This document shows positions 52,910 to 60,996 of a DNA stretch of 64,000 bases, in pieces. Made by a program: the position numbers and the translations under genes. The notes under the pieces are model-generated. The model was not told the DNA's origin. It did not search any database and saw nothing but the letters and a program-made list of their open reading frames with translations. Where the stretch lies: NCBI RefSeq assembly GCF_007970805.1, contig NZ_CP042433.1, positions 1,054,001 to 1,118,000 of the forward strand. Reading direction: 5' to 3'. This DNA comes from Flavisolibacter ginsenosidimutans. Lineage in GTDB: Bacteria; Bacteroidota; Bacteroidia; Chitinophagales; Chitinophagaceae. How positions within the stretch are numbered: the first letter of the stretch is position 1; each line of letters begins with the position of its first letter.

Positions 52910-54094
52910 ATGATAAAAAATATTGAAGAAGTAAGCTGTGCCTTCTTGCACAATGTTGATTTGCTCTGTTTTTCGCATTTGCGCTGGGGTTTTGTTTTTC
53001 AGCGGCCCAACCATTTGTTAAGCCGCTTCTCAAAACACCAACGCGTCTTCTTTATAGAAGAACCCATTTTTGTTAACGGTGACGAGCGAACGCACATTGA
53101 GAATTATAACGACAACCTGTATGTAATAACACCTCATTTAAAACACGGACTGAGTGCAGAAGAGGTAGAGAAGCGACTGCAAAAAACAATTACAAGCCTT
53201 GTTTTGCAAATGCAGATCAAGCGATATTTTAGTTGGTATTATACACCAATGGCTTTGCCCTTTACAGAACATCTAAATCCCGAGTTGGTTGTGTATGATT
53301 GCATGGACGAACTTTCGGCTTTCAAATTTGCGCCTGCCGATATTACGCAGCGTGAGAAACAATTGTTCTCCAAAGCCGACGTTGTGTTTACGGGTGGCCA
53401 CAGCATTTACGAACACAAAAAAGATGCGCATCATAACATTCATCCTTTTCCGAGCAGCATTGACAAACATCATTTCGGGCAGGCAAGAAAAATAAAAGCA
53501 GATCCGCAAGACCAGTCGCACATCCCGCATCCTCGTTTTGGTTTTTTTGGTGTGATTGACGAACGCTTTGACATAGAAATGATAGATGCAGTTGCCAAAG
53601 CAAAACCCGATTGGCATTTTGTATTGCTTGGTCCTATTGTAAAAATTGATCCGGCTTCTCTTCCGCATTACGATAATATTCATTACCTCGGCGGAAAAAA
53701 TTACAATGAATTGCCGTCTTACATTGGCGGTTGGGACGTGGCGATAATTCCGTTTGCCATGAACGAATCCACGCGATTTATTTCGCCAACAAAAACACCG
53801 GAATACTTAGCCGCTGGCAAGCCTGTAATTTCTACGCCCATTCGCGACGTTGTTTCTCCGTATGGCAACAATGGCCTTGTACACATTGTGCGCAACGCGG
53901 AAGAATTTATTGCAGCCGGCGAAACAGAACTCGCAAAAAAACGCAAAAGCGTGTGGCAGAAAAAAGTAGATGAATTTTTACAGGGCAATTCATGGGACCG
54001 CACCTGGAGCCAAATGGTTCGTCTCATTGAACAAACATTATCACAACGCACATCGGTTTTGAAAACCGGCACAGAACAAAAAGCGTACGTCTGA
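52910..54094 (+). CDS. Glycosyltransferase, GT-B type
   Basis: A 394-residue cytoplasmic GT-B protein. N-terminal half: DLLCFSHLRWGFVFQRPNHLLSRF, then VVYDCMDELSAFK. C-terminal half: FGFFGVIDERFDIEMIDAVAK, HFVLLGPIVKIDPASLP, HYLGGKNYNELPSYIGGWDVAIIPFAMNEST and the nucleotide-binding end TPEYLAAGKPVISTP. This subtype is known from exopolysaccharide loci (UDP-galactopyranose mutase neighbourhood), with unknown donor. It precedes the GH1-RmlD gene on the same strand, 66 bases away. Confidence 0.87.
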   Translation: MIKNIEEVSCAFLHNVDLLCFSHLRWGFVFQRPNHLLSRFSKHQRVFFIEEPIFVNGDERTHIENYNDNLYVITPHLKHGLSAEEVEKRLQKTITSLVLQMQIKRYFSWYYTPMALPFTEHLNPELVVYDCMDELSAFKFAPADITQREKQLFSKADVVFTGGHSIYEHKKDAHHNIHPFPSSIDKHHFGQARKIKADPQDQSHIPHPRFGFFGVIDERFDIEMIDAVAKAKPDWHFVLLGPIVKIDPASLPHYDNIHYLGGKNYNELPSYIGGWDVAIIPFAMNESTRFISPTKTPEYLAAGKPVISTPIRDVVSPYGNNGLVHIVRNAEEFIAAGETELAKKRKSVWQKKVDEFLQGNSWDRTWSQMVRLIEQTLSQRTSVLKTGTEQKAYV

Positions 54095-54160
54095 TTGCAT
54101 CTTGCAGGCAAGGCCTGTAAAAGAGAGAAGCATTCTTTTGTGCAAGCAGAACCTGTAATT

Positions 54161-56374
54161 ATGATGGACGATAAACAGAATAACGCAATAGAACTTTGGG
54201 GTGGAATTGAATGCACGATCAACAGGGTAGAAAACAACTATTTTGACCAGCTTGCGTATTCGGGGCATTACAACCGCATTGACGATATAAATCTTTTGGC
54301 AGATACGGGCATTCAAAAAATTCGCTATCCCGTTCTTTGGGAAAAGCATCAGCCGTACAAAGATGAAAAGATAGATTGGGATTATACAACCGAAAGATTG
54401 AACGCTTTAAAAGTGAAAGGCGTAAATGTAATCGCAGGCCTGGTGCATCACGGCAGCGGCCCGGCTTTTACCAATTTGCTCGATCCCGAATTTCCTTATT
54501 TGCTGGCTGATTATGCCCAAAAAGTAGTGCAACAATTTCCCTGGATTGAATATTACACGCCGGTAAACGAACCGTTAACCACAGCCCGTTTCAGCGGGTT
54601 GTATGGCTTTTGGTATCCGCACAAAAAAGACGATGCTTCTTTTTTAAAAATGCTCTTGCAACAGGTTAAAGCAATTGTGCTGAGCATGCAGGCCATTCGC
54701 AAAATCAATCCGCAGGCAAAGCTGGTGCAAACAGAAGACCTTGGGAAAACGTATAGCACAAAATCATTAAAGTATCAGGCCAATTTCGAAAATCACCGTC
54801 GTTGGCTAACCTATGATTTGCTCTGCGGTTTGGTAACGCCGCGGCATCCTTTGTGGAAATACTTTTTAAAAAAAGGCATTACGACAAACGAACTTGATTT
54901 CTTCCAGCAACATGCTTGCGTGCCCGACGTATTCGGTTTCAACCACTACCTGACTTCCGAACGTTTTCTGGACGGACGCTTGAACCATTATCCAAAGCAT
55001 ACGCACGGCGGCAACGCGTACCAGCGCTACGTCGATGTGGAAGCGGTCCGCATCGAAATGAAAACAGATTGGGGCGTTCGTGCTTTGTTAAAGGAGGCAT
55101 GGCATCGGTACAAGCGTCCTATGGCCATAACCGAAGTGCACTTGCATTGTCACCGTGAAGACCAACTTCGGTGGTTCAAGCACGTATGGGCTTCGTGTGA
55201 AAAATTAAAAAACGAAGGCGTTAACATCGAGGCCGTTACCGCATGGGCCATGCTTGGCTCTTATGGTTGGAATAAATTGCTAACCGAACCCGCAGGCGAT
55301 TACGAACCCGGCGTGTTTGATGTGCGAAACGGTGTGCCGCGGCCAACCGCTTTGGCAAGATTTCTAAAAAAAGAAAATCAACCTTCGCATCTTCGTTTGC
55401 TTTCAGCGGGCAAAGGCTGGTGGCAACGTACGTCTCGTTTCTTTCACAAGCCAATGCTTTTACAAAATACCGTTGACAATGTTCCAGAATGCAGCGCTCC
55501 ATTGCTGATCATAGGAAAGAACGGCACACTCGGGAGAGCCTTTGCAAAAATTTGCGAAGACCGCTTTCTTTCCTATCAGCTATTAAGCCGCGACGAATGC
55601 AACCTTTGCGATGAGGCGTCTATTCAATCGACGATTGAAAAATACAAGCCTTGGGCTATTGTAAACGCAGCCGGTTTTGTTCGCGTTGACGATGCAGAAA
55701 GAGAATTTGAAAAATGTTTTTTTGACAACGTAAAGGGCCCTGAAAATTTAGCAATTGCCTGTGCGTACAACGGCGTCAAACTCGTAACATTTTCAAGCGA
55801 TCTTGTGTTTGATGGAAATAAAACTGCGCCGTATGTAGAAGACAATGAAACTTCACCGCTCAACATTTACGGCCGCACAAAAGCACAGGCCGAGGAACTT
55901 GTTCTAAAGGCAAACTCAAATGCACTCCTTATTCGTACAAGTGCTTTTTTCGGGCCTTGGGACGAATATAATTTTGCGCACTTTGTGCGGAGAAGTTTGC
56001 TGAACGAAGAAACCATTTCTGTGGCAAAGGATGTGTTCATCTCTCCTACTTACGTTCCTGATTTGGTAAACGCTACACTTGACCTGTTGGTGGATGATGA
56101 AAAAGGCATTTGGCATTTGGCCAATCAGGGCGAACTAACCTGGGCTGATCTGGCTTACGAAATAGCAGATCGCTTTGACTTAAACCGGACCTACATAAAC
56201 GCGGTGCGAAACGAAGAACTGGCTTTGCCGGCAAAGCGGCCCTTGTACAGCGTTTTGTCAAGTGTTCGCGGCATCCTGCTTCCTCGCTTAGACAATGCTT
56301 TAAAGCGTTATACAGATACCATGCAAGTAGCGTTTCAAAAGGAAAAACAGTTGTTGCGAAACGCAAGAGCCTGA
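54161..56374 (+). CDS. Fusion of GH1-like glycosidase and RmlD-like dehydratase/reductase
   Basis: A 737-residue fusion. Residues about 10-405 are a GH1/clan A TIM barrel: catalytic acid in TPVNEP (Glu137) and nucleophile in ITEVH (Glu325), both conserved. Residues about 448-730 are a Rossmann sugar-nucleotide domain of the RmlD (dTDP-4-dehydrorhamnose reductase) group: NAD loop GKNGTLG (452-458), FSSD (545-547) and YxxxK as Y570/K574. A short Ser/Arg-rich linker joins them. The combination probably trims and modifies sugars for a polysaccharide (inference). Start MMDDKQNN at 54161; a TTG at 54095 overlaps the stop of the previous gene. Confidence 0.85.
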   Translation: MMDDKQNNAIELWGGIECTINRVENNYFDQLAYSGHYNRIDDINLLADTGIQKIRYPVLWEKHQPYKDEKIDWDYTTERLNALKVKGVNVIAGLVHHGSGPAFTNLLDPEFPYLLADYAQKVVQQFPWIEYYTPVNEPLTTARFSGLYGFWYPHKKDDASFLKMLLQQVKAIVLSMQAIRKINPQAKLVQTEDLGKTYSTKSLKYQANFENHRRWLTYDLLCGLVTPRHPLWKYFLKKGITTNELDFFQQHACVPDVFGFNHYLTSERFLDGRLNHYPKHTHGGNAYQRYVDVEAVRIEMKTDWGVRALLKEAWHRYKRPMAITEVHLHCHREDQLRWFKHVWASCEKLKNEGVNIEAVTAWAMLGSYGWNKLLTEPAGDYEPGVFDVRNGVPRPTALARFLKKENQPSHLRLLSAGKGWWQRTSRFFHKPMLLQNTVDNVPECSAPLLIIGKNGTLGRAFAKICEDRFLSYQLLSRDECNLCDEASIQSTIEKYKPWAIVNAAGFVRVDDAEREFEKCFFDNVKGPENLAIACAYNGVKLVTFSSDLVFDGNKTAPYVEDNETSPLNIYGRTKAQAEELVLKANSNALLIRTSAFFGPWDEYNFAHFVRRSLLNEETISVAKDVFISPTYVPDLVNATLDLLVDDEKGIWHLANQGELTWADLAYEIADRFDLNRTYINAVRNEELALPAKRPLYSVLSSVRGILLPRLDNALKRYTDTMQVAFQKEKQLLRNARA

Positions 56375-56482
56375 GACAGGTGGTATTGGGATATTAAGAA
56401 TTTCCCTCTCTTTGTTTTTAGTGCTGATATGTTTTGCTGGTCAATTGCCGAATAGTTTTATTCGAACGTCTCAATGGTCTGC

Positions 56483-57448
56483 TTAGTCATTCTTCAGACT
56501 AAAAAGACTGTCAACAAACTCATGCTTGTCAAACACAAGTAGGTCTTCCATTTTTTCACCGACGCCAATAAACTTCACCGGAATTTTAAACTGATTAGCA
56601 ATGGCAAGAACAACACCGCCTTTAGCTGTTCCGTCGAGTTTGGTGATAGCGAGCGCAGTAACATCGGTGGCTGCGGTAAATTGTTTTGCTTGTTCCAAAG
56701 CGTTTTGACCGGTTGAACCGTCAAGCACCAGTAGCACCTCATGCGGCGCATCTGGGATTACCTTTTGAACGCTGCGTTTGATTTTGCTTAATTCATCCAT
56801 TAAATAGGCTTTGTTGTGCAGACGACCAGCGGTATCAATCAATACCACATCCGACCCGCGTGACAAAGCACTTTGAACCGTATCAAAAGCAACCGCAGCC
56901 GGATCTGATCCCATGGCCTGTTTTACAATAGGCACGCCTGTGCGTTCGCTCCAAATAGTAAGTTGATCAACAGCAGCGGCGCGAAACGTATCGGCAGCAC
57001 CAAGCAAAACCTGCTTGCCCGCTTTTTTAAAGTTGTAAGACAGTTTGCCGATTGTCGTTGTCTTTCCCACACCGTTTACACCGACAACTAAAATCACGTA
57101 AGGCTTCGTGGGAAGATCGGTGTGAAAATCATAAACGTTAGAAGAAGGCGCATCAACTAGCGTGGTTTCGATTTCCGCCTGCAAAATGCTGTTTAGTTCA
57201 GACGTGCTCACGTATTTGTCTCTTGCGACACGCTGCTCAATGCGTTCGATGATTTGAACCGTCGTATCAAGGCCAACATCAGCAGTGATGAGGGCTTCTT
57301 CCAAATTGTCCAGAACTTCTTCATCCACCGTGCTTTTACCCGCAACGGCTTTGGTAATTTTTGAAAAGAAATTGTCTTTGGTTTTTTGCAGGCCTTCGTC
57401 GAGGCTTTCTTTTTCTTTCTTGCCAAAAAGCTTGTTGAAAAATCCCAT
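56483..57448 (-). CDS. ftsY: Signal recognition particle receptor FtsY
   Basis: A 321-residue SRP-receptor GTPase that brings ribosome-nascent chains to the translocon. Residues 1-100 are a short A/N domain (charged N-terminus, no long acidic part). G domain: G1 GVNGVGKT (123-130), G2 DTFRAAA, G3 DTAGR (205-209), G4 TKLD (269-272), and GVGEKMEDL (296-304) near the end. It is the 3' gene of the cluster rpmB-rpmG-DUF4295-PLDc_N, starting eight bases past the PLDc_N stop. Confidence 0.96.
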   Translation of the reverse strand: MGFFNKLFGKKEKESLDEGLQKTKDNFFSKITKAVAGKSTVDEEVLDNLEEALITADVGLDTTVQIIERIEQRVARDKYVSTSELNSILQAEIETTLVDAPSSNVYDFHTDLPTKPYVILVVGVNGVGKTTTIGKLSYNFKKAGKQVLLGAADTFRAAAVDQLTIWSERTGVPIVKQAMGSDPAAVAFDTVQSALSRGSDVVLIDTAGRLHNKAYLMDELSKIKRSVQKVIPDAPHEVLLVLDGSTGQNALEQAKQFTAATDVTALAITKLDGTAKGGVVLAIANQFKIPVKFIGVGEKMEDLLVFDKHEFVDSLFSLKND

Positions 57449-57456
57449 TACTGTAA

Positions 57457-57663
57457 TTATTTATGCTGCCGTGAGTATTTGAAATAAACAAGTGAACCGA
57501 AAACTGGAACGAATACAATTGCTAAAATCCAAGCCACTGATTCTTTTCGGCCAATGCGCTCGTTTAATAACAAATGAATTAAACCCGCAATCATCAACAG
57601 AAGAATGAGAACGGAAACAGCTGTCCATACTACCAGTCCAGATTCGGGTGCAAGCATTTTCAT
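57457..57663 (-). CDS. PLDc_N domain small membrane protein
   Basis: A 68-residue inner-membrane protein with two hydrophobic helices (about 10-31 and 43-60), a charged loop (NERIGRKESVAWIL) and a short C-terminus KYSRQHK. It resembles the phospholipase-D nuclease N-terminal (PLDc_N) domain as a stand-alone protein; function unknown. An exact -7 box lies at 57679-57686. Confidence 0.78.
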   Translation of the reverse strand: MKMLAPESGLVVWTAVSVLILLLMIAGLIHLLLNERIGRKESVAWILAIVFVPVFGSLVYFKYSRQHK

Positions 57664-57678
57664 TTAATACGTTTTACT

Positions 57679-57686
57679 CAAATCTA
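57679..57686 (-). promoter_or_regulatory. -7 promoter box TAGATTTG for the PLDc_N gene
   Basis: Exact TAnnTTTG on the reverse strand, 15 bases before the ATG at 57663. It lets PLDc_N-ftsY be transcribed apart from the ribosomal genes upstream. Confidence 0.68.
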
Positions 57687-57847
57687 AGTTGAATAGAATT
57701 ACCAAACGACGAACGGATTGCCCTGCGACCAAGCTTCGGATAAACTTGCAACGGACGATTAGCTAGAGCGGAGCAGCCGGTATTCAAAAACAACAAAAGC
57801 CGTCAATAAACACTGACAGCTTTTAAGAAGTTTTGCGAAGCCTTGAT

Positions 57848-58021
57848 TTATTTCTGGGCCAAAAAATCCTTCACCTTGTCTTTGTGAATGATTGCTTCTT
57901 TAAACGTGTAAGCGCCGGTTTTGGGACTGCGCACAGCTTTGATCACTTTGCTCCAGTTTTTTGCTTCGGCGGCGGCTCTTGCGTCTTTTGATTTGATGGC
58001 CGTTTTTGCTGCTTTTGCCAT
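57848..58021 (-). CDS. DUF4295 small protein next to rpmG
   Basis: A 57-residue basic protein starting MAKAAKTAIKSKDARAAAEA and ending HKDKVKDFLAQK. The conserved middle is KVIKAVRSPKTGAYTFKEA. DUF4295 is a Bacteroidota-specific protein always found near rpmG/rpmB and thought to belong to the ribosome. It lies between rpmG and PLDc_N, and its presence with this order is a strong lineage marker. Confidence 0.88.
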   Translation of the reverse strand: MAKAAKTAIKSKDARAAAEAKNWSKVIKAVRSPKTGAYTFKEAIIHKDKVKDFLAQK

Positions 58022-58028
58022 GATGTTG

Positions 58029-58095
58029 GGTTAATACGTTAATCGGTTAATGGGTTAATAGGCTGACTGCTCAGTAACAGAGTAACCTATTAACT
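58029..58095. repeat. GGTTAAT short-unit tract between rpmG and DUF4295
   Basis: GGTTAATACGTTAATCGGTT and following GGTTAATA units with an 8-base period (58029-58062), then a reverse copy CCTATTAAC. The 9-bp GTTAATAGG/CCTATTAAC inverted pair can form a hairpin. Confidence 0.5.
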
Positions 58096-58098
58096 TAT

Positions 58099-58281
58099 CT
58101 ACTTAATTTCTTTATGCACCGTCACCTTCTTCAGGTTGGGGTTGTATTTTTTCAACTCCAAGCGTTCGGGGTTGTTTTTTTTATTTTTCTCGGTGATGTA
58201 ACGACTGGTACCGGGAACACTGGTAGTTTTTTGCTCCGTGCATTCCAAGATGACCTGTACGCGGTTTCCTTTCTTTGCCAT
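58099..58281 (-). CDS. rpmG: 50S ribosomal protein L33
   Basis: A 60-residue L33, a small basic protein of the large subunit. [39 protein letters not shown] and the end VHKEIK are the family pattern. The zinc-Cys type (C+) is not complete: only one Cys (C14) is present, so this is a C- paralogue-like form. Normal for Bacteroidota. Confidence 0.97.
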   Translation of the reverse strand: MAKKGNRVQVILECTEQKTTSVPGTSRYITEKNKKNNPERLELKKYNPNLKKVTVHKEIK

Positions 58282-58289
58282 TGTTTGTT

Positions 58290-58366
58290 AATTTGATGAT
58301 TCGCTACTGTGATAATTTGCTAACGGTTGAGCTAATTAGCAGATTGACCAATTAGCACATGGCACA
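58290..58366. repeat. AATTAGC-type tract between rpmG and rpmB
   Basis: Words TAATTTG, ATAATTTGCTAA, CTAATTAGCAGATT and CAATTAGCACATGGCACATT repeat in both orientations over about 77 bases. Another short-unit spacer tract. Confidence 0.45.
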
Positions 58367-58603
58367 TTAGATGTGCTGGCCTTGAGCACGAAGCTCTTTT
58401 ACCACGTTATACAATCCTCTTTTGTTAATGGTTCTAATGGCGTCGGTTGTCAACTTCAGGGTAATCCATTTGTTTTCCTCGGCCAAAAAAAACTTCTTCG
58501 TTTGCAAATTGGGTAAAAAGCGACGCTTGGTTTTAATGTTGGAGTGAGAAACCGTGTTTCCTCCGATGGGCGTCTTGCCGGTTACCTGACATACTCGTGC
58601 CAT
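58367..58603 (-). CDS. rpmB: 50S ribosomal protein L28
   Basis: A 78-residue L28. It starts MARVCQVTGKTPIGGNTVSHS and has NIKTKRRFLPNLQTKKFFLAEE and LKLTTDAIRTINKRG. First gene of the rpmB-rpmG-DUF4295 cluster. It has an exact -7 promoter box 22 bases before the ATG. Confidence 0.98.
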   Translation of the reverse strand: MARVCQVTGKTPIGGNTVSHSNIKTKRRFLPNLQTKKFFLAEENKWITLKLTTDAIRTINKRGLYNVVKELRAQGQHI

Positions 58604-58625
58604 GACACAATAATTTTTAGGTCGG

Positions 58626-58633
58626 CAAAAGTA
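58626..58633 (-). promoter_or_regulatory. -7 promoter box TACTTTTG for rpmB
   Basis: Exact TAnnTTTG on the reverse strand; it starts the ribosomal-protein transcript. Confidence 0.75.
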
Positions 58634-58639
58634 GGGATT

Positions 58640-58677
58640 TGATTCGAGATTTAAGACTTAAGATTTGAGATTTTTTA
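58640..58677 (-). repeat. CAAATC-family repeat upstream of rpmB
   Basis: Reverse strand reads AAAAATCTCAAATCTTAAGT and then CTTAAATCTCGAATC. It is a diverged copy of the metG and lpd elements. It lies within 60 bases upstream of the rpmB -7 box. Confidence 0.55.
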
Positions 58678-58692
58678 TTCGTTCTCAAAAGT

Positions 58693-58914
58693 TTAGCAAA
58701 TGTTTTCAAAGGAGTGACCGTTGATTTGCAGGATTTGATCGTCGCCAATGACATAGCCTGCATCGGTTTCCACGATGAGTCGGCCCGACACTTCATCCAT
58801 CTTTACAACATGTCCTTTGATTTCGGTAACGCTGCCTTCTACCGAACGGAAGCGAATTGTGGCCGGCCTTTTCAAATCCATCAATTCTTCGAGGTAATTT
58901 TTTAATGCGTTCAT
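58693..58914 (-). CDS. Small conserved protein, function unknown
   Basis: A 73-residue cytoplasmic protein starting MNALKNYLEELMDLKRPATI. The strand-rich remainder (RFRSVEGSVTEIKGHVVKMDEVSGRLIVETDAG) looks like a small SH3-like or Sm-like beta barrel, though I cannot confirm. The start at 58914 follows an exact -7 box at 58944-58951, 29 bases upstream; the longer frame has no support. Confidence 0.7.
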   Translation of the reverse strand: MNALKNYLEELMDLKRPATIRFRSVEGSVTEIKGHVVKMDEVSGRLIVETDAGYVIGDDQILQINGHSFENIC

Positions 58915-58943
58915 GCTGGTGCAAATTATAGGGAAAGATGACG

Positions 58944-58951
58944 CAAACTTA
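58944..58951 (-). promoter_or_regulatory. -7 promoter box TAAGTTTG
   Basis: Exact TAnnTTTG on the reverse strand, 29 bases from the ATG at 58914; it lies inside the longer open frame and favours the shorter protein. Confidence 0.68.
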
Positions 58952-59036
58952 TTGCCAGCCCTGTCCAGCGCCTTTTGACAGTAAGCCATTTTTCCGTTAG
59001 CTTCGCCACTCGAAAAAAGCGACATAAGGCGCTGCA

Positions 59037-59063
59037 AAAATCTCAAATCTCAAATCAGAAATT
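59037..59063 (+). repeat. CAAATC-family repeat just before lpd
   Basis: AAAATCTCAAATCTCAAATC and then AGAAATT, ending three bases before the ATG of lpd. The lpd 5' leader therefore carries the repeat; the nearly identical sequence is coding in metG. Confidence 0.7.
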
Positions 59064-59066
59064 CTT

Positions 59067-60470
59067 ATGGCATACGACGTTGTTGTTATCGGTTCGGGCC
59101 CTGGCGGTTATGTGGCTGCCATCCGCGCTTCACAGCTTGGCTTTAAAACGGCCATTATTGAAAAAGAAAGCTTGGGCGGAATTTGCTTAAACTGGGGCTG
59201 TATCCCTACTAAAGCGCTTTTGAAGAGTGCACAGGTAATGGAATATATCAAGCACGCAAAAGACTTTGGTATTGAAGCCAGCGGCCAGCACGACTTTGGC
59301 GCCGTGGTGAAACGCAGCCGCGGCGTGGCTGACAAGATGAGCAAGGGTGTTCAGTTTCTGATGCGCAAAAACAAGATTGACGTCATTATGGGCTACGGCA
59401 AACTGGTAGCCAAAGGAAAAATTGAAGTGACCGCCGCAGACAACAACAAGCAATCCGTTGAAGCGAAATACATCATTTTGGCCACCGGCGCCCGCAGCCG
59501 TCAATTGCCTTCGATGCCTATTGATGGCAAAAAAATTATTGGTTACCGCGATGCAATGGTACTGCCGCAACAGCCCAAATCAATGATTGTCGTAGGCAGC
59601 GGCGCCATCGGCGTTGAATTTGGCTACTTCTACAACAGTATGGGAACAAAGGTGACTATCGTTGAATTCATGCCAAGGATTGTTCCGGTTGAGGACGAAG
59701 AAATTTCTAAAGAACTGGAAAAGAATTTCAAGAAGAACGGCATTGACGTGATGGTGAACAGCGAGGTAACCAAAGTGGATACCTCAGGCAATGGCGTAAA
59801 GGCTACCATTAAAACACAAAACGGAGAGCAGGTTTTGGAAGCCGACGTCTTACTGAGCGCCGTGGGCATTCAACCAAATATTGAGAACATCGGGCTTGAA
59901 ACGCTGGGCATTAAAACCGACAAAGGCAGAATCGTAACAGACAAATACTATCAAACAAACGTTCCGGGCATTTACGCCATTGGCGATTGCACACCAGGAC
60001 AGGCGCTTGCGCACGTGGCCTCTAAGGAAGGCATTATTTGTGTTGAAGCCATTGGCTACGCCGAGAAGAAATACGGCCACCAGCCAGAAATTTTGGATTA
60101 TGCCAACGTGCCGGGTTGTACTTATTGCACACCGGAAATTGCATCGGTTGGCATGACGGAAAAACAAGCCAAGGAAGCTGGTTACGAAGTAAAAGTGGGC
60201 AAGTTTCCGCTAAGCGCATCAGGCAAAGCTTCGGCTGCGGGACACACGGAAGGTTTTGTAAAAGTGATTTTCGATGCCAAGTACGGCGAATGGTTGGGTA
60301 CACACATGATTGGCTACAACGTTACCGAGATAATTGCCGAGACCGTTGTGGCACGCAAGCTCGAAACAACATACCATGAAGTACTCAATTCTATTCATCC
60401 GCACCCAACCATCAGCGAAAGCATTAAGGATGCAATAGAGGTAGCTTATGGTGAAGCAATACACTTATAA
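59067..60470 (+). CDS. lpd: Dihydrolipoyl dehydrogenase (E3)
   Basis: A 467-residue flavoprotein, the E3 of the pyruvate and 2-oxoglutarate dehydrogenase complexes and of glycine cleavage. FAD motif VIGSGPGGYVAAIRA; redox disulfide in GGICLNWGCIPTK (C-x4-C); NAD motif VVGSGAIGVEFGYF; second FAD motif YAIGDC; catalytic HPHPTISE at the end. No E2/E1 gene is nearby. A weak -7-like TAGCTTCG lies at 58999-59006. Confidence 0.97.
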   Translation: MAYDVVVIGSGPGGYVAAIRASQLGFKTAIIEKESLGGICLNWGCIPTKALLKSAQVMEYIKHAKDFGIEASGQHDFGAVVKRSRGVADKMSKGVQFLMRKNKIDVIMGYGKLVAKGKIEVTAADNNKQSVEAKYIILATGARSRQLPSMPIDGKKIIGYRDAMVLPQQPKSMIVVGSGAIGVEFGYFYNSMGTKVTIVEFMPRIVPVEDEEISKELEKNFKKNGIDVMVNSEVTKVDTSGNGVKATIKTQNGEQVLEADVLLSAVGIQPNIENIGLETLGIKTDKGRIVTDKYYQTNVPGIYAIGDCTPGQALAHVASKEGIICVEAIGYAEKKYGHQPEILDYANVPGCTYCTPEIASVGMTEKQAKEAGYEVKVGKFPLSASGKASAAGHTEGFVKVIFDAKYGEWLGTHMIGYNVTEIIAETVVARKLETTYHEVLNSIHPHPTISESIKDAIEVAYGEAIHL

Positions 60471-60604
60471 TTCTCGGGGTATTGACAATTCCGGCTCAAG
60501 TTTTCAAGTCTGTTGCTAGATAATTTTGAATGCTTACTACTTTACAGAAAGTTTCTCAAGCAAATTTTATAAATGCCAAAGAATGAGACTTTTCGGAAAA
60601 ATTA

Positions 60605-60647
60605 AAAATAAAAAAGCAGCCATTTTATTAGGCTGCTTTTTTATTTT
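60605..60647. terminator. Bidirectional terminator between lpd and the rhodanese operon
   Basis: AAAATAAAAAAGCAGCC and GGCTGCTTTTTTATTTT form a 17-bp perfect stem with a 9-base loop. A run on both strands makes it work for the two convergent transcripts. Confidence 0.93.
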
Positions 60648-60687
60648 ATTCTGATAAAAATTTTGATTGAGCTGCTAGCTGACAGGC

Positions 60688-60996
60688 CTATTTCCCGAAC
60701 TTTTCCTGCCAAGCCAAAATCCCTCCTTCTACATTGGTTGTGTCACTAAAACCCATCTGGTCAAGTATCTGACAAGCCATCATACTGCGTTTACCGCTTC
60801 GGCAATGAACAATTACTTCTTCGTCTTTCAAGTCTTCAATTTCATCCAACTGCATGGTTTGAAATTTCCCAAGCGGAATAAGCCGCCCGCCAAGATTGGC
60901 TTCTTCGTATTCGTGCGGTTCGCGGCAATCAATTAAATTGATCTTTTCGCCGCGGTCGATTCTTTCTTTGAGTTCATCAACGGTAATATTTTTCAT
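60688..60996 (-). CDS. Single-domain rhodanese-like protein
   Basis: A 102-residue cytoplasmic rhodanese fold. Active-site Cys in IVHCRSGKRS (Cys70 region); substrate-loop residues match the CRxGxR type. INLIDCREPHEYEEANLGG is the usual start of the domain and GGILAWQEKFGK the end. It can carry sulfur or act in thiol redox chemistry. Its ATG overlaps the PASTA gene stop as ATGA. Confidence 0.92.
   Translation of the reverse strand: MKNITVDELKERIDRGEKINLIDCREPHEYEEANLGGRLIPLGKFQTMQLDEIEDLKDEEVIVHCRSGKRSMMACQILDQMGFSDTTNVEGGILAWQEKFGK

Noticed and set aside
57720..57780. Fourth copy of the GTTGCG repeat
   Set aside because: Only scattered words (TGCGACCAAGCTT) agree; not alignable by eye.
58914..59046. 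Longer 117-residue form of the small protein at 58693
   Set aside because: Upstream part overlaps its own promoter box and looks non-coding.
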